From a virus: DNA of 46,467 nt. The stretch is taken from positions 1 through 46,467 of the IMG/VR virus record IMGVR_UViG_3300031951_021455. One strand, 5' to 3'. Below the pieces are notes generated by a model. It did no database searches. It was not told the DNA's origin and saw nothing but the letters and a program-made list of their open reading frames with translations. Made by a program: the position numbers and the translations under genes. Below are positions 26,208 through 33,150 of this stretch, piece after piece; positions within the stretch are counted from its first letter, which is position 1; each line of letters starts with the position of its first letter.

Positions 26208-26723
26208 TTAATCTTTTTGTTCTAATTCAGAAACAACATAATCTAAAAAAGAGTCTAATTCATACTCCAGTCCATTACAAAACTCAAATACGTCATAATT
26301 ATCTTGAGATTTTGAATCTTTTTGTATTGAATAGAAATCTGGAGATATCTGTCCATTCTCAAAGACAACTATTCTTCCTTCCAATCTTCCTTCAATTCTT
26401 TTACCATTTGGCCAAACTAAATCTGGAACATAAAGTGTTCCTATATAGTGTAATTCATCACCATAGTCTTCGCAATAATCAAACTCAAATTTAAAAAAAC
26501 CATTATCGTCTTCAAATGTATTTTCAGTTTCTGATTTTGCCAATTTATCATGTAATTCTTCTTCTTTGCCTATTTTATGTGAGTCTAAAAATTCTTTTTC
26601 TAATGGAGTAAGCGATTTTATTCCATACTTAGAAATTTTATCTAAGATGTCATCCGTTCTTTCTTTGGATGTATATCCTTCATATCTCATTAAGTGCTTC
26701 ATAGTATGTTTATCACTTCTCAT
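26208..26723 (-). CDS. Hypothetical protein, shared N-terminal motif
   Basis: A 171-residue acidic protein. Residues 8-21 (MKHLMRYEGYTSKE) resemble the shared aromatic N-terminal motif, so the second Met (base 26702) may be the actual start; that would place the promoter-like element 26 nt upstream instead of 5. Residues about 25-52 (DILDKISKYGIKSLTPLEKEFLDSH) resemble the short helical element found at the C-terminus of Bacteroidota rhomboid proteins (DUF6576 type). The C-terminal ~110 residues look like a beta-rich globular domain (FKFEFDYCED, LHYIGTLYVPDLVWP, GRLEGRIVVFENG). Function unknown. Confidence 0.6.
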   Translation of the reverse strand: MRSDKHTMKHLMRYEGYTSKERTDDILDKISKYGIKSLTPLEKEFLDSHKIGKEEELHDKLAKSETENTFEDDNGFFKFEFDYCEDYGDELHYIGTLYVPDLVWPNGKRIEGRLEGRIVVFENGQISPDFYSIQKDSKSQDNYDVFEFCNGLEYELDSFLDYVVSELEQKD

Positions 26724-26728
26724 TAAGG

Positions 26729-26738
26729 TATATATTTA
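26729..26738 (-). promoter_or_regulatory. TAAATATATA promoter-like element
   Basis: One mismatch to consensus; 5 nt before ATG 26723 or 26 nt before the alternative ATG 26702. Confidence 0.4.
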
Positions 26739-27128
26739 GTTTGAAACCCTTGTTTTTCCTATCTTCCAGGCTCCTTTATCAACTCCTGATATCGGAATAT
26801 ATGGATGCTCAGGAAAGTTTTTGTTTATAACTTTTTCTTTTATAATTTGAAATAAAACTCCTGGTTCCGTGCCATCTAATTGATATATTGCGATGTAACT
26901 ATTTTCAATATCTTGATTTTTAAATTTTTTTACTACTTCATCATTTAGAACCGAGTTAATCTTTGATTGTCTTTCCCAGGATTTAACTTCTTTTACCCAA
27001 CTATCTATAAAACAAAAGATGAATCCGCTGGATCCATCTTTAGGATGATTCATAATAACATCTAAATCGATTCCATTAAAAAACGAAACCATTTTATCAT
27101 CAACTTTTATAGTCTCAATTAAAGTCAT
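26736..27128 (-). CDS. Hypothetical protein
   Basis: A 130-residue protein of mixed alpha/beta character with no recognised motif. Segments MVSFFNGIDLDVIMNHPKDGSSGFIFCFID and YIAIYQLDGTEPGVLFQIIKEKVI look like alternating strands of a small globular fold. ATG 27128 is chosen over an in-frame ATG at 27140; both start codons lie inside the end of the upstream gene (overlap 14 or 26 nt), so translation is probably coupled. It is the second gene of a two-gene leftward unit. Function unknown. Confidence 0.6.
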   Translation of the reverse strand: MTLIETIKVDDKMVSFFNGIDLDVIMNHPKDGSSGFIFCFIDSWVKEVKSWERQSKINSVLNDEVVKKFKNQDIENSYIAIYQLDGTEPGVLFQIIKEKVINKNFPEHPYIPISGVDKGAWKIGKTRVSN

Positions 27129-27345
27129 CGAAAATATCATCTATTTTTTTATCTCTTATTTCTGTTTTCATAAGTTCTATTATCATATCATTGAAAGTTT
27201 CATCATTTTCTATTCTAACTTTAAAATCATCAAAAGATGTTTTACTTATTTTTAAAAGAGACCATTTACCCCTACTTATTTGTGATTCATTTAATCTCCA
27301 ATCTAAATAAGTTACATATTCTTTATATAATTCTTCATTTTTCAT
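27115..27345 (-). CDS. Small hypothetical protein
   Basis: A 76-residue charged, mainly helical protein (YVTYLDWRLNESQISRGKW, then FDDFKVRIENDETFNDMIIELM). No family recognised. It is the first gene of a two-gene leftward unit and overlaps the next start. Its promoter-like element (TTGATATATA) sits 4 nt upstream and is back to back with that of the rightward gene at 27378, within a 32-nt gap. Confidence 0.6.
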   Translation of the reverse strand: MKNEELYKEYVTYLDWRLNESQISRGKWSLLKISKTSFDDFKVRIENDETFNDMIIELMKTEIRDKKIDDIFDDFN

Positions 27346-27349
27346 AAAT

Positions 27350-27359
27350 TATATATCAA
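27350..27359 (-). promoter_or_regulatory. TTGATATATA promoter-like element, short-spacer class
   Basis: One mismatch to consensus, 4 nt before the ATG at 27345. Divergent partner of the element at 27363. Confidence 0.5.
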
Positions 27360-27362
27360 TAC

Positions 27363-27372
27363 TTAATATATA
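27363..27372 (+). promoter_or_regulatory. TTAATATATA promoter-like element, short-spacer class
   Basis: Exact decamer, 5 nt before the ATG at 27378; only 3 nt from the divergent element. Confidence 0.55.
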
Positions 27373-27377
27373 CCCCT

Positions 27378-28076
27378 ATGAATCGAATAAAGAAATGGTC
27401 TAGTTTTTATGAGTCTTTACAAACTCCTTTAACAGAGATTGAAAAAGATGAAATTGGAACAGCATTAATATTCGCTTGTAGAAGCGTGTGGGGTTATATA
27501 AATACTTATTTTGTAAGTAATCATGGATTAAAAATTAGGGGTGAAATTTTGAGATTATCAAAAAATAATAGACTTCTAATTGATTATGTTAATAGTATCT
27601 CGCCTTCAAATACAATTTTTGATTTAGTTGAGTGGATTTCAAAAAATCAAAACGAACTATATCATCCAAATGGTCAATATTTCGATAAAGTAATTAAAAT
27701 ATTGACCAATTCTTATAATCGTGGTAGAAGTTTAGAAGAAAAAGCTAAAGATGTTTTAATTGAATATTTTGACTCCACTGGTGTTGTAATTAATCCCTTT
27801 AAACCAAAAAGAGAAAGAGACGAACAAGGTTATGATTTATTTTGGAAAATAAACCAAGGTATTGAATCCGCTCAAATTAAAACTTTAGATAATTTCTCAA
27901 CGGGTAAGACTAGAGACTTTATTCGATGTAAAGGTCATTTGAAAAAACTTGTTACTAACTATTTAGTTGCTATCAATGATTTTGAGTGTTATATTTATAA
28001 AACCTATAACCATCAATTTACATCTGAATACTTTAGTTTTCCTAAATCTAATTTACTTTATCATAAAGTTTTTTAA
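27378..28076 (+). CDS. PD-(D/E)XK nuclease-like protein, shared N-terminal motif
   Basis: A 232-residue protein. The first 15 residues, MNRIKKWSSFYESLQ, match the shared basic/aromatic N-terminal motif. The C-terminal half has the order expected for restriction-endonuclease-fold nucleases: a helix with Glu (LEEKAKDVLIEYF, about 119-131), GYDLFWKI (Asp at about 153) and ESAQIKTLDNF (Gln-x-Lys at about 165-167). The Gln in place of Glu in the last motif is a known variant. A following basic segment (GKTRDFIRCKGHLKKL) could bind DNA. Assignment is by motif order only. Its end overlaps the convergent polymerase gene by 4 nt. Confidence 0.6.
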   Translation: MNRIKKWSSFYESLQTPLTEIEKDEIGTALIFACRSVWGYINTYFVSNHGLKIRGEILRLSKNNRLLIDYVNSISPSNTIFDLVEWISKNQNELYHPNGQYFDKVIKILTNSYNRGRSLEEKAKDVLIEYFDSTGVVINPFKPKRERDEQGYDLFWKINQGIESAQIKTLDNFSTGKTRDFIRCKGHLKKLVTNYLVAINDFECYIYKTYNHQFTSEYFSFPKSNLLYHKVF

Positions 28077-29506
28077 AAACCTTTTCCAAATCCGCTAAAA
28101 ATATCCATAACAACTGATAATCTTTTGGTTATTTCTGGCATTCCTAATGGTTCTATAATTGAATTTACCGGAGAAAGAATAGACTTCTCAAATTGTTCAT
28201 CAAAGTCTATTTGTGGAGCAAATTCCATAGGAAAAGAACCCCTAATATAAGCAAACATATCAGTTATTGATTTATCTTTACAAACATAGTACTTAATTTT
28301 AGTTCCGGATTTAATAAACTCATACTTTTGTTGCATTTCTTTGTCTTTAGATAGTAAGTAATTGTAATGAGCGGCAGATTTAACAGCGAAGTGAGCTCCT
28401 GAAACAAATTGCAATGGTAGTGTCTTATCATTTAAAACCTTAACATCATAATTTGAACAAGACGACTGCATTGCAATATCATCAATATCTGCTAGTTCAA
28501 ATTCTTTTCTCAGATTTTTTACTAATTTTAATAACTCTTTAATGTTAAAAGTGTCTGGGTGTGAAAAAAGATACTTAACGATTCCTACAATCTTGTCTCT
28601 AGCAAAAGCTGGAGTAGAAGAACGAACTAGTTCAACGCCTTTTGGATAAAGATAAGTTAGTCTATCATATGGTATGCCATCTTCAAAAAGAATATGTTGG
28701 ATGTATTTCTTTTTAGCAATGTTAATAATTGATTCAGAAATTCTTTCAAGTTCAAAGTCTTCTTTATTTTCGACACCAAATGAAGAGGCGTAGTCTTCGA
28801 GACACTTTTTAAAATAACCAGCATATCTAAACTGGTCTATTCCTTGAATATAATCGGTTTCATTTGACCAGTTCCATCTGATTTCTGATGTCAAAACTCC
28901 ATTGTCTATTAGTGAGTTTAGTTTTCTATCCTTTACTAGATTACCATCTATTAATAAAATATCATAGGGTAAATTTAGATTTTTTTCTAAATCTGCAACT
29001 TTATTGAAAATTCCTAAACAATTTATAGAATTTGTTTTAAAATCTTCGTTAGTGGTGAGTAGTAAAAATTTTTTTTCAAAATTAGTAAGATAATCTTCAT
29101 TAAAAATTAAATTTTGCCACTCTGAGTGGTCAATTGCTGGTTTAAATGTAACAAATAGTGAATCGGTGTCAGCATATATAGAAACTGGTTTATCTTTATC
29201 TATTGGTGTTACATTTTTTATTCCTAACTTGTAGTGTAGTTCGTGGTCTGAATGCCATTGTTTGTACCAATAGTCTTCATTTACTTTATCCATCGTTCTA
29301 GTTAAATCTCGACCTTGTGCTGTGATTGTACCAGCGACATGGTTGTTATAAAGAATAAAATAAGAAGTTGCAAAAGCACCGTATGATCCATTTAATACAA
29401 GTTTAAGAGCTAGTTGTAATGCGTTATAATAATCAACTTCTTTTTTTAAGTCCGAAGCCTTTTTTTTGAGTAATTCAATTTTTTTGATTTTCTCTTCTTT
29501 AGTCAT
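28073..29506 (-). CDS. 43: Family B DNA polymerase, C-terminal part only (gp43-like)
   Basis: A 477-residue protein holding the second half of a family B polymerase. Motif B, ALKLVLNGSYGA, is at about residues 33-44 and motif C, IYADTDSLF, at about 110-118, with both catalytic Asp residues. The 3'-5' exonuclease domain and motif A (the Asp-x-x-Ser-Leu-Tyr-Pro-Ser block) are absent: upstream bases carry no polymerase-like frame and no other gene here contains them. The protein would need a partner encoded elsewhere. The N-terminal 30 residues form a Lys/Glu-rich helix as in the fingers of T4 gp43. The C-terminus, MDIFSGFGKGF, could be a clamp-binding tail. ATG 29506 follows a TAATATAAAA stretch; a longer frame to 29566 adds unrelated residues. 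Confidence 0.85.
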   Translation of the reverse strand: MTKEEKIKKIELLKKKASDLKKEVDYYNALQLALKLVLNGSYGAFATSYFILYNNHVAGTITAQGRDLTRTMDKVNEDYWYKQWHSDHELHYKLGIKNVTPIDKDKPVSIYADTDSLFVTFKPAIDHSEWQNLIFNEDYLTNFEKKFLLLTTNEDFKTNSINCLGIFNKVADLEKNLNLPYDILLIDGNLVKDRKLNSLIDNGVLTSEIRWNWSNETDYIQGIDQFRYAGYFKKCLEDYASSFGVENKEDFELERISESIINIAKKKYIQHILFEDGIPYDRLTYLYPKGVELVRSSTPAFARDKIVGIVKYLFSHPDTFNIKELLKLVKNLRKEFELADIDDIAMQSSCSNYDVKVLNDKTLPLQFVSGAHFAVKSAAHYNYLLSKDKEMQQKYEFIKSGTKIKYYVCKDKSITDMFAYIRGSFPMEFAPQIDFDEQFEKSILSPVNSIIEPLGMPEITKRLSVVMDIFSGFGKGF

Positions 29507-29562
29507 AAATTTTATATTACAATAACCAAAAAAGTTTTTTTGAAAAAAAATCGATTTTAAAG

Positions 29563-29572
29563 TCAATATATA
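29563..29572 (+). promoter_or_regulatory. TCAATATATA promoter-like element, long-spacer class
   Basis: One mismatch to consensus, 20 nt before the ATG at 29593; supports the 51-residue gene. Confidence 0.45.
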
Positions 29573-29592
29573 TGAAAAAATAACGGTGTTTA

Positions 29593-29748
29593 ATGGGTAC
29601 AGTAAAAATTTCAGAAAACAAAATCACAATCAAAAAAAATGGAGTAGTAGAAGTCTATGTAAGAACTTTTAATTTAAGTTCAAATACTTGGATAGTTTAT
29701 AATGGGTATATTTATGAACTTGAAAGTAGTGACGAAGAGGTATTTTAA
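29593..29748 (+). CDS. Small 51-residue hypothetical protein
   Basis: A short rightward frame, MGTVKISENKITIKKNGVVE and onward, ending in an acidic ELESSDEEVF tail. The pattern of alternating polar and hydrophobic residues with Asn-Gly and Lys-Asn-Gly turns suggests a small beta sheet. It is preceded by a promoter-like element with an A-rich leader and ends two bases before the convergent infC-like gene, exactly filling the gap between polymerase and IF3. Function unknown. The tight fit makes it likely to be real despite its length. Confidence 0.6.
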   Translation: MGTVKISENKITIKKNGVVEVYVRTFNLSSNTWIVYNGYIYELESSDEEVF

Positions 29749-29749
29749 A

Positions 29750-30289
29750 TTACTTCTTTTTTGTTTTCATCATCATCAACCATTTACCTCCTTCTAATTT
29801 AGGCATACTTTCAGGAATTCCAAACTCTTCAACTAGTTGTGTGAATTTAAGCATTACTAATTCACCTCTTTCAGGATTTGCTTTTTGACGACCTTTAAGT
29901 GAAATAACAACTTTTACTTTATCACCGTCTTTTAAAAACTCTCTGCCTTTTTTTGCCTTTGTTTCAAGATCGTGATCTGAAATATTTACAGATAGTTGAA
30001 TTTCTTTGAGTTGAGATTTATTGGCAATCTTCTTTTTTTCTTTTTCTGTCTTTTCTAATACATATAAGAATTTATTATAGTCTTCTATTCTAACAATTGG
30101 TGGATTTTGAGATTCGTTAATTAGGATTAAATCTTTTTCCTCTGAGTTTGCAATTTTTTGTGCTTCAGATGTAGAGATAACAAAAGGCTCTCCCCGACCA
30201 ACCAATCTTACTTCAGGAAAATTAAGTTCTGAATTTATTTTGTGTTTTCTTTTTATTTCGGGTCTTTTTCTAAAATTGTTGTTTCTCAT
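29750..30289 (-). CDS. infC: Translation initiation factor IF-3
   Basis: A 179-residue protein that follows bacterial IF3 along its whole length. N-domain (about 24-85): FPEVRLVGRGEPFVISTSEA, then LILINESQNPPIVRIEDYNKFLY, equivalent to the usual Pro-Pro-Val-x-Arg-Ile-x-Asp-Tyr-x-Lys-Phe block. A Lys/Glu linker helix follows. C-domain (about 95-175): LKEIQLSVNISDHDLETKAK, EFLKDGDKVKVVISLKGRQ, and MPKLEGGKWLMMMKTKKK. The Arg normally found in the KEIKFRP segment is replaced (QLSVN), and the basic N-terminal extension is longer. IF3 binds the 30S subunit, prevents premature subunit joining and checks start codons. It starts with ATG, not the rare ATT of many infC genes. It is 14 nt downstream of a membrane-protein gene. 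Confidence 0.88.
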   Translation of the reverse strand: MRNNNFRKRPEIKRKHKINSELNFPEVRLVGRGEPFVISTSEAQKIANSEEKDLILINESQNPPIVRIEDYNKFLYVLEKTEKEKKKIANKSQLKEIQLSVNISDHDLETKAKKGREFLKDGDKVKVVISLKGRQKANPERGELVMLKFTQLVEEFGIPESMPKLEGGKWLMMMKTKKK

Positions 30290-30303
30290 TTATTACTTTT
30301 ATT

Positions 30304-30645
30304 TCAATTAGAGGTTGTGTCAATTATTATTTGTGGAACACTATCTATTTTTTGCGGAATCACTGTATCCTTTTTTTCCAGAATTATTTTTTTATTATTT
30401 ATTAAATTTTTTGGCTTCTGAATTGTTTGAATTTTTACTTTATTAATAGAGTCTAATTTTTCTTTTAAATCTCTGATTATAGTTTCTTTTTCAAGAACAT
30501 CCATATTCAAAGATTCAACTTCATATCGGTGAGATTCTATTTCTGAATAATTGAGTCTTATCCAATATACTAAAGCAAGCGATGTTATTATGAGTATTGA
30601 TATTTTTCTTTTTAATTTCCAGATTTGTCGGTCTTTTGGTAGCAT
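30304..30645 (-). CDS. Single-pass membrane protein with periplasmic coiled coil, possible inner-membrane spanin
   Basis: A 113-residue protein: a basic N-terminus (RQIWKLKRK), one membrane helix (about 14-29, ISILIITSLALVYWIR), a predicted coiled coil (about 33-70) and a Pro/Thr/Ile-rich C-terminus (QKIDSVPQIIIDTTSN). Basic-then-hydrophobic order predicts N-in topology with the coiled coil outside. This layout matches inner-membrane spanins and also many small phage membrane proteins. It lies in a leftward unit with clamp upstream and IF3 downstream, not beside the lipoprotein, so the spanin reading is tentative. Confidence 0.6.
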   Translation of the reverse strand: MLPKDRQIWKLKRKISILIITSLALVYWIRLNYSEIESHRYEVESLNMDVLEKETIIRDLKEKLDSINKVKIQTIQKPKNLINNKKIILEKKDTVIPQKIDSVPQIIIDTTSN

Positions 30646-30677
30646 AGTTATATTTTTAGCTAATATAATAAAAAATA

Positions 30678-31451
30678 TTAATCGTCGGAAAAATCTTGTT
30701 CAAAGGATAGCATCAAATTAGAATTTTCTTCTTGGATTAACATAAAATTATCAAAAATGCTAAATTCTATATCTTTTGAATCAGTTATACATGATAAAAA
30801 TCTTTTATTTAGCATTAAATTAGAATTTCTATCATCATCAATTGAGTCTATTTCTAATTCCCATGCCGCCTTTTCGGAAAAAATTACTCGACCGTTATCA
30901 ATATTTATATTGATAATTCTATCAGAATTTATATTTGATAGTTTTTTTACATCAGAGAAATCACATTGTGAAATTTTAAAAGACCATATTCTTTTTTTGA
31001 TATCAAGATTGTTTCTTAGTGTAGTTTTATTAATATCCCTTAATTCATAATGTTCTCCTGCTAACCAATTTACTTTTAATTTTCCACCCACAACTTGCAT
31101 TGAACGAGCATTCATTATATTATCATCATCGTTTGATTCTTTGTAAGTATATTCGATTGTAACTTTGTCAGATGAAGTCAAAAAATTTAAGTTTTTAACA
31201 AATTTTTTAGCATTTACTATAATAATATCTAAAGTAAAATCGAATTCATCAAAATTGAAGAAGTCATCAGTTTTTAACAAAAAATTTTTAAAAGCCAACA
31301 TAACATTTCCTCCAAGAATAGAGTACATAAGAATATTATCTGAATCTATTTTGAGTTTTATAGTATCTTCGATTTTAGTAAGATCTTCTAATCTCTCAAT
31401 GAATTCAGAAATTTTATCTGATTTAAATACGAATTTAATCTTATTAGCCAT
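30678..31451 (-). CDS. 45: DNA polymerase sliding clamp candidate, T4 gp45-like
   Basis: A 257-residue protein slightly longer than T4 gp45 (228). The layout fits a two-domain clamp: an N-terminal strand-helix pair (KIKFVFKSDKISEFIERLEDL), strands with SDNILMYSILGGNVMLAFKN, a central strand-rich linker, and a second domain starting near residue 130 that contains IINIDNGRVIFSEKAAWELEI and ends DFMLIQEENSNLMLS. It is acidic, as expected for the outer surface of a clamp. Confidence is moderate because clamp sequences diverge strongly; the neighbouring polymerase fragment supports it. The clamp ring encircles DNA and also serves late transcription in T4. Confidence 0.6.
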   Translation of the reverse strand: MANKIKFVFKSDKISEFIERLEDLTKIEDTIKLKIDSDNILMYSILGGNVMLAFKNFLLKTDDFFNFDEFDFTLDIIIVNAKKFVKNLNFLTSSDKVTIEYTYKESNDDDNIMNARSMQVVGGKLKVNWLAGEHYELRDINKTTLRNNLDIKKRIWSFKISQCDFSDVKKLSNINSDRIININIDNGRVIFSEKAAWELEIDSIDDDRNSNLMLNKRFLSCITDSKDIEFSIFDNFMLIQEENSNLMLSFEQDFSDD

Positions 31452-31487
31452 ATAAACATGATATTATAAAGAAATGAATTTGTTTAT

Positions 31488-31497
31488 TTAATATATA
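31488..31497 (+). promoter_or_regulatory. TTAATATATA promoter-like element, short-spacer class
   Basis: Exact decamer, 5 nt before the ATG at 31503. Confidence 0.55.
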
Positions 31498-31502
31498 TCG
31501 AT

Positions 31503-32048
31503 ATGAAAAAAATAAAATTATTCAGAGAGTTCATTGAAAATAGCGACAATGTTATTGATGCTAAGATGCAAGAATTAAAAGACCTTATCGATGGTCTTTC
31601 TGATAATAGTATCATTTATGAGTGGGAAAATAAGTCTGATCACGAGGTGGTTGTAAATTTTACAAAAGATGATTTATCTATAAGGTATGAATTTGATATA
31701 GATCAAATGTATGTAGCAAAGTTTGTTGGTGATACTACTGATTTTCAAACTTATGTGGATTCTATTGATGAAGGGCTAGATATTATTGAAAAAGACATTC
31801 AAGGAATTTTGGGAATATCCGAAAGAGTTAAAGCACAAAAGTATAAAGGCCGTAAAATTCCAGGAAAATATTTAACTAAAAATCCTGGTAAAATGAAGAA
31901 AGAAATTGACACATTTAGAGGAAAAAAAGAGTATAAAAAAGACTGGGATGCTGATTACTCGTCTGGTAAAGGAGGTGAGGGTAAAAGAGTTAAAACTAAA
32001 AAATCAGCAGCAACTAAAGCATACCAAAAAATGTTTGGAAATAAATAA
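31503..32048 (+). CDS. Basic-tailed hypothetical protein, shared N-terminal motif
   Basis: A 181-residue protein. It opens MKKIKLFREFIENSD, the shared basic/aromatic motif. Residues about 15-100 form an acidic alpha/beta region (IIYEWENKSDHEVVVNFTKD). Residues about 110-181 are rich in Lys and Gly: GRKIPGKYLTKNPGKMKKEI, then WDADYSSGKGGEGKR and KKSAATKAYQKMFGNK. This late segment looks conserved-family-like and probably contacts nucleic acid. It is 13 nt before the gene at 32062, which carries the same type of N-terminus, in one rightward unit. No enzymatic function recognised. Confidence 0.65.
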   Translation: MKKIKLFREFIENSDNVIDAKMQELKDLIDGLSDNSIIYEWENKSDHEVVVNFTKDDLSIRYEFDIDQMYVAKFVGDTTDFQTYVDSIDEGLDIIEKDIQGILGISERVKAQKYKGRKIPGKYLTKNPGKMKKEIDTFRGKKEYKKDWDADYSSGKGGEGKRVKTKKSAATKAYQKMFGNK

Positions 32049-32061
32049 AAAAATTAAATAT

Positions 32062-32760
32062 ATGAGATACTTAAAAACATTTGAGAGTTTTAGAGAACCA
32101 TTAAATAGAGAAGAAATGATTGAGACTCTTTCTTCAACATCTACATTCGAAAGAGAAGAACTTGAGGCAATGACTGATGATGAATTAGAGGAGTTATTCC
32201 ATTCCTTAGAAACCGAAGATTGGATATCTGAATTAGACAGAGAATCTACTAGTGATGAAAATTGGATAGGAGGACCTTACAACCCAAGAGAGGAAGAAGA
32301 AGGTGATTATTACGAGTCTTATACATTTGAGGATTTTACACATGCTGATATGGAAGATGTTAGAGAACTTTTAGAAATGGGTCTTACTGAAGATCAAATT
32401 GCAATTGAGTTGGATTTGGAAGTTTATGTTGTTAAACAAATTATCGATACTATAAATAAACATGGTAGTGTTTCTGATGAATTAGAAGGATTGGATGAAT
32501 CTAAAAAGTCTGGAGTAACCGCTTCTCTTAAAAAGAAATCAAAAGCTTCTGGAATTCCTGTTGGTATTTTAAGAAAAGTTTTTTCTAAAGGAATGCAAGC
32601 TTGGAATGCTGGTCATAGACCAGGGGTTGCTCAACATCAATGGGGAATGGGTAGAGTTAATTCATTCATTACTGGCGCTGGTGGAGCAAGAAAAGCAGAC
32701 GCTGATTTATGGACAAAAGCAAAAGCTGCTAAAGCAAGAAAGAAGAAAAGAAAGAAGTAA
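32062..32760 (+). CDS. Putative DNA-binding protein with shared N-terminal module
   Basis: A 232-residue protein. ATG 32062 is chosen; the longer frame upstream lies inside the preceding gene in another frame. Residues 1-55 (MRYLKTFESFREPLNREEM, then an acidic ELEAMTDDELEELF helix) match the first 50 residues of the protein at 36767. Residues about 85-135 contain a helix-turn-helix-like segment (LLEMGLTEDQIAIELDLE, VVKQIIDTINKHG). The C-terminal ~80 residues (ASGIPVGILRKVFSKGMQAW, GHRPGVAQHQWGMGRVNSF) resemble a conserved phage domain I recall as DUF5824-like, and the end is extremely Lys-rich. Nucleic-acid binding is inferred; the role is unknown. Confidence 0.7.
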   Translation: MRYLKTFESFREPLNREEMIETLSSTSTFEREELEAMTDDELEELFHSLETEDWISELDRESTSDENWIGGPYNPREEEEGDYYESYTFEDFTHADMEDVRELLEMGLTEDQIAIELDLEVYVVKQIIDTINKHGSVSDELEGLDESKKSGVTASLKKKSKASGIPVGILRKVFSKGMQAWNAGHRPGVAQHQWGMGRVNSFITGAGGARKADADLWTKAKAAKARKKKRKK

Positions 32761-32761
32761 T

Positions 32762-33124
32762 CTATAAAATAGGTTTTACATATTCTTCTATAATCTTCTG
32801 AACTTCTTTTAGTTTTTTACGAGTTGTTTTTACATCTAGTTGAATTCTCCAATTTCTAACTAAGATGTCATCATCTTCTGGAATCTCCTCAATATGTATT
32901 TCAATATCATTTCTAATTTCTATCGGAGTAAATAGGTCTTTATTTAATCTCATTTGATCCTCGTCAAACGACATTCTACCGCCAATCCATTCAATTACAT
33001 ACTCACCATCTTCATTTGATTCAAAAATGTGACCCGATGAAAATATAAGAACCTTGTTTTTGACTCCAGCAAACTCTGATTCAATGTTCCAATCTTTGTT
33101 TAATTTAAATTTAGGATATTCCAT
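32762..33124 (-). CDS. Hypothetical protein
   Basis: A 120-residue acidic protein; ATG 33124 is preferred because the upstream in-frame extension would overlap the divergent start and promoter-like element at 33134. Strand-rich pattern (KVLIFSSGHIFESNEDGEYVIEWIGG, IEIRNDIEIHIEEIP, NWRIQLDVKTTRKKL) suggests a beta-type globular domain with a C-terminal helix. No family recognised. It ends one base after the convergent gene at 32760. Only 26 nt separate its start from the divergent gene at 33151. Confidence 0.6.
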   Translation of the reverse strand: MEYPKFKLNKDWNIESEFAGVKNKVLIFSSGHIFESNEDGEYVIEWIGGRMSFDEDQMRLNKDLFTPIEIRNDIEIHIEEIPEDDDILVRNWRIQLDVKTTRKKLKEVQKIIEEYVKPIL

Positions 33125-33133
33125 GTATAGAAA

Positions 33134-33143
33134 ATAATATATA
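33134..33143 (+). promoter_or_regulatory. ATAATATATA promoter-like element, short-spacer class
   Basis: One mismatch to consensus, 7 nt before the ATG at 33151, within the 26-nt divergent gap. Confidence 0.45.
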
Positions 33144-33150
33144 CGATTAT

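Noticed and set aside
29507-29566. N-terminal extension of the polymerase fragment
   Set aside because: The extra 20 residues do not resemble polymerase and cross the promoter-like region; ATG 29506 is more likely.
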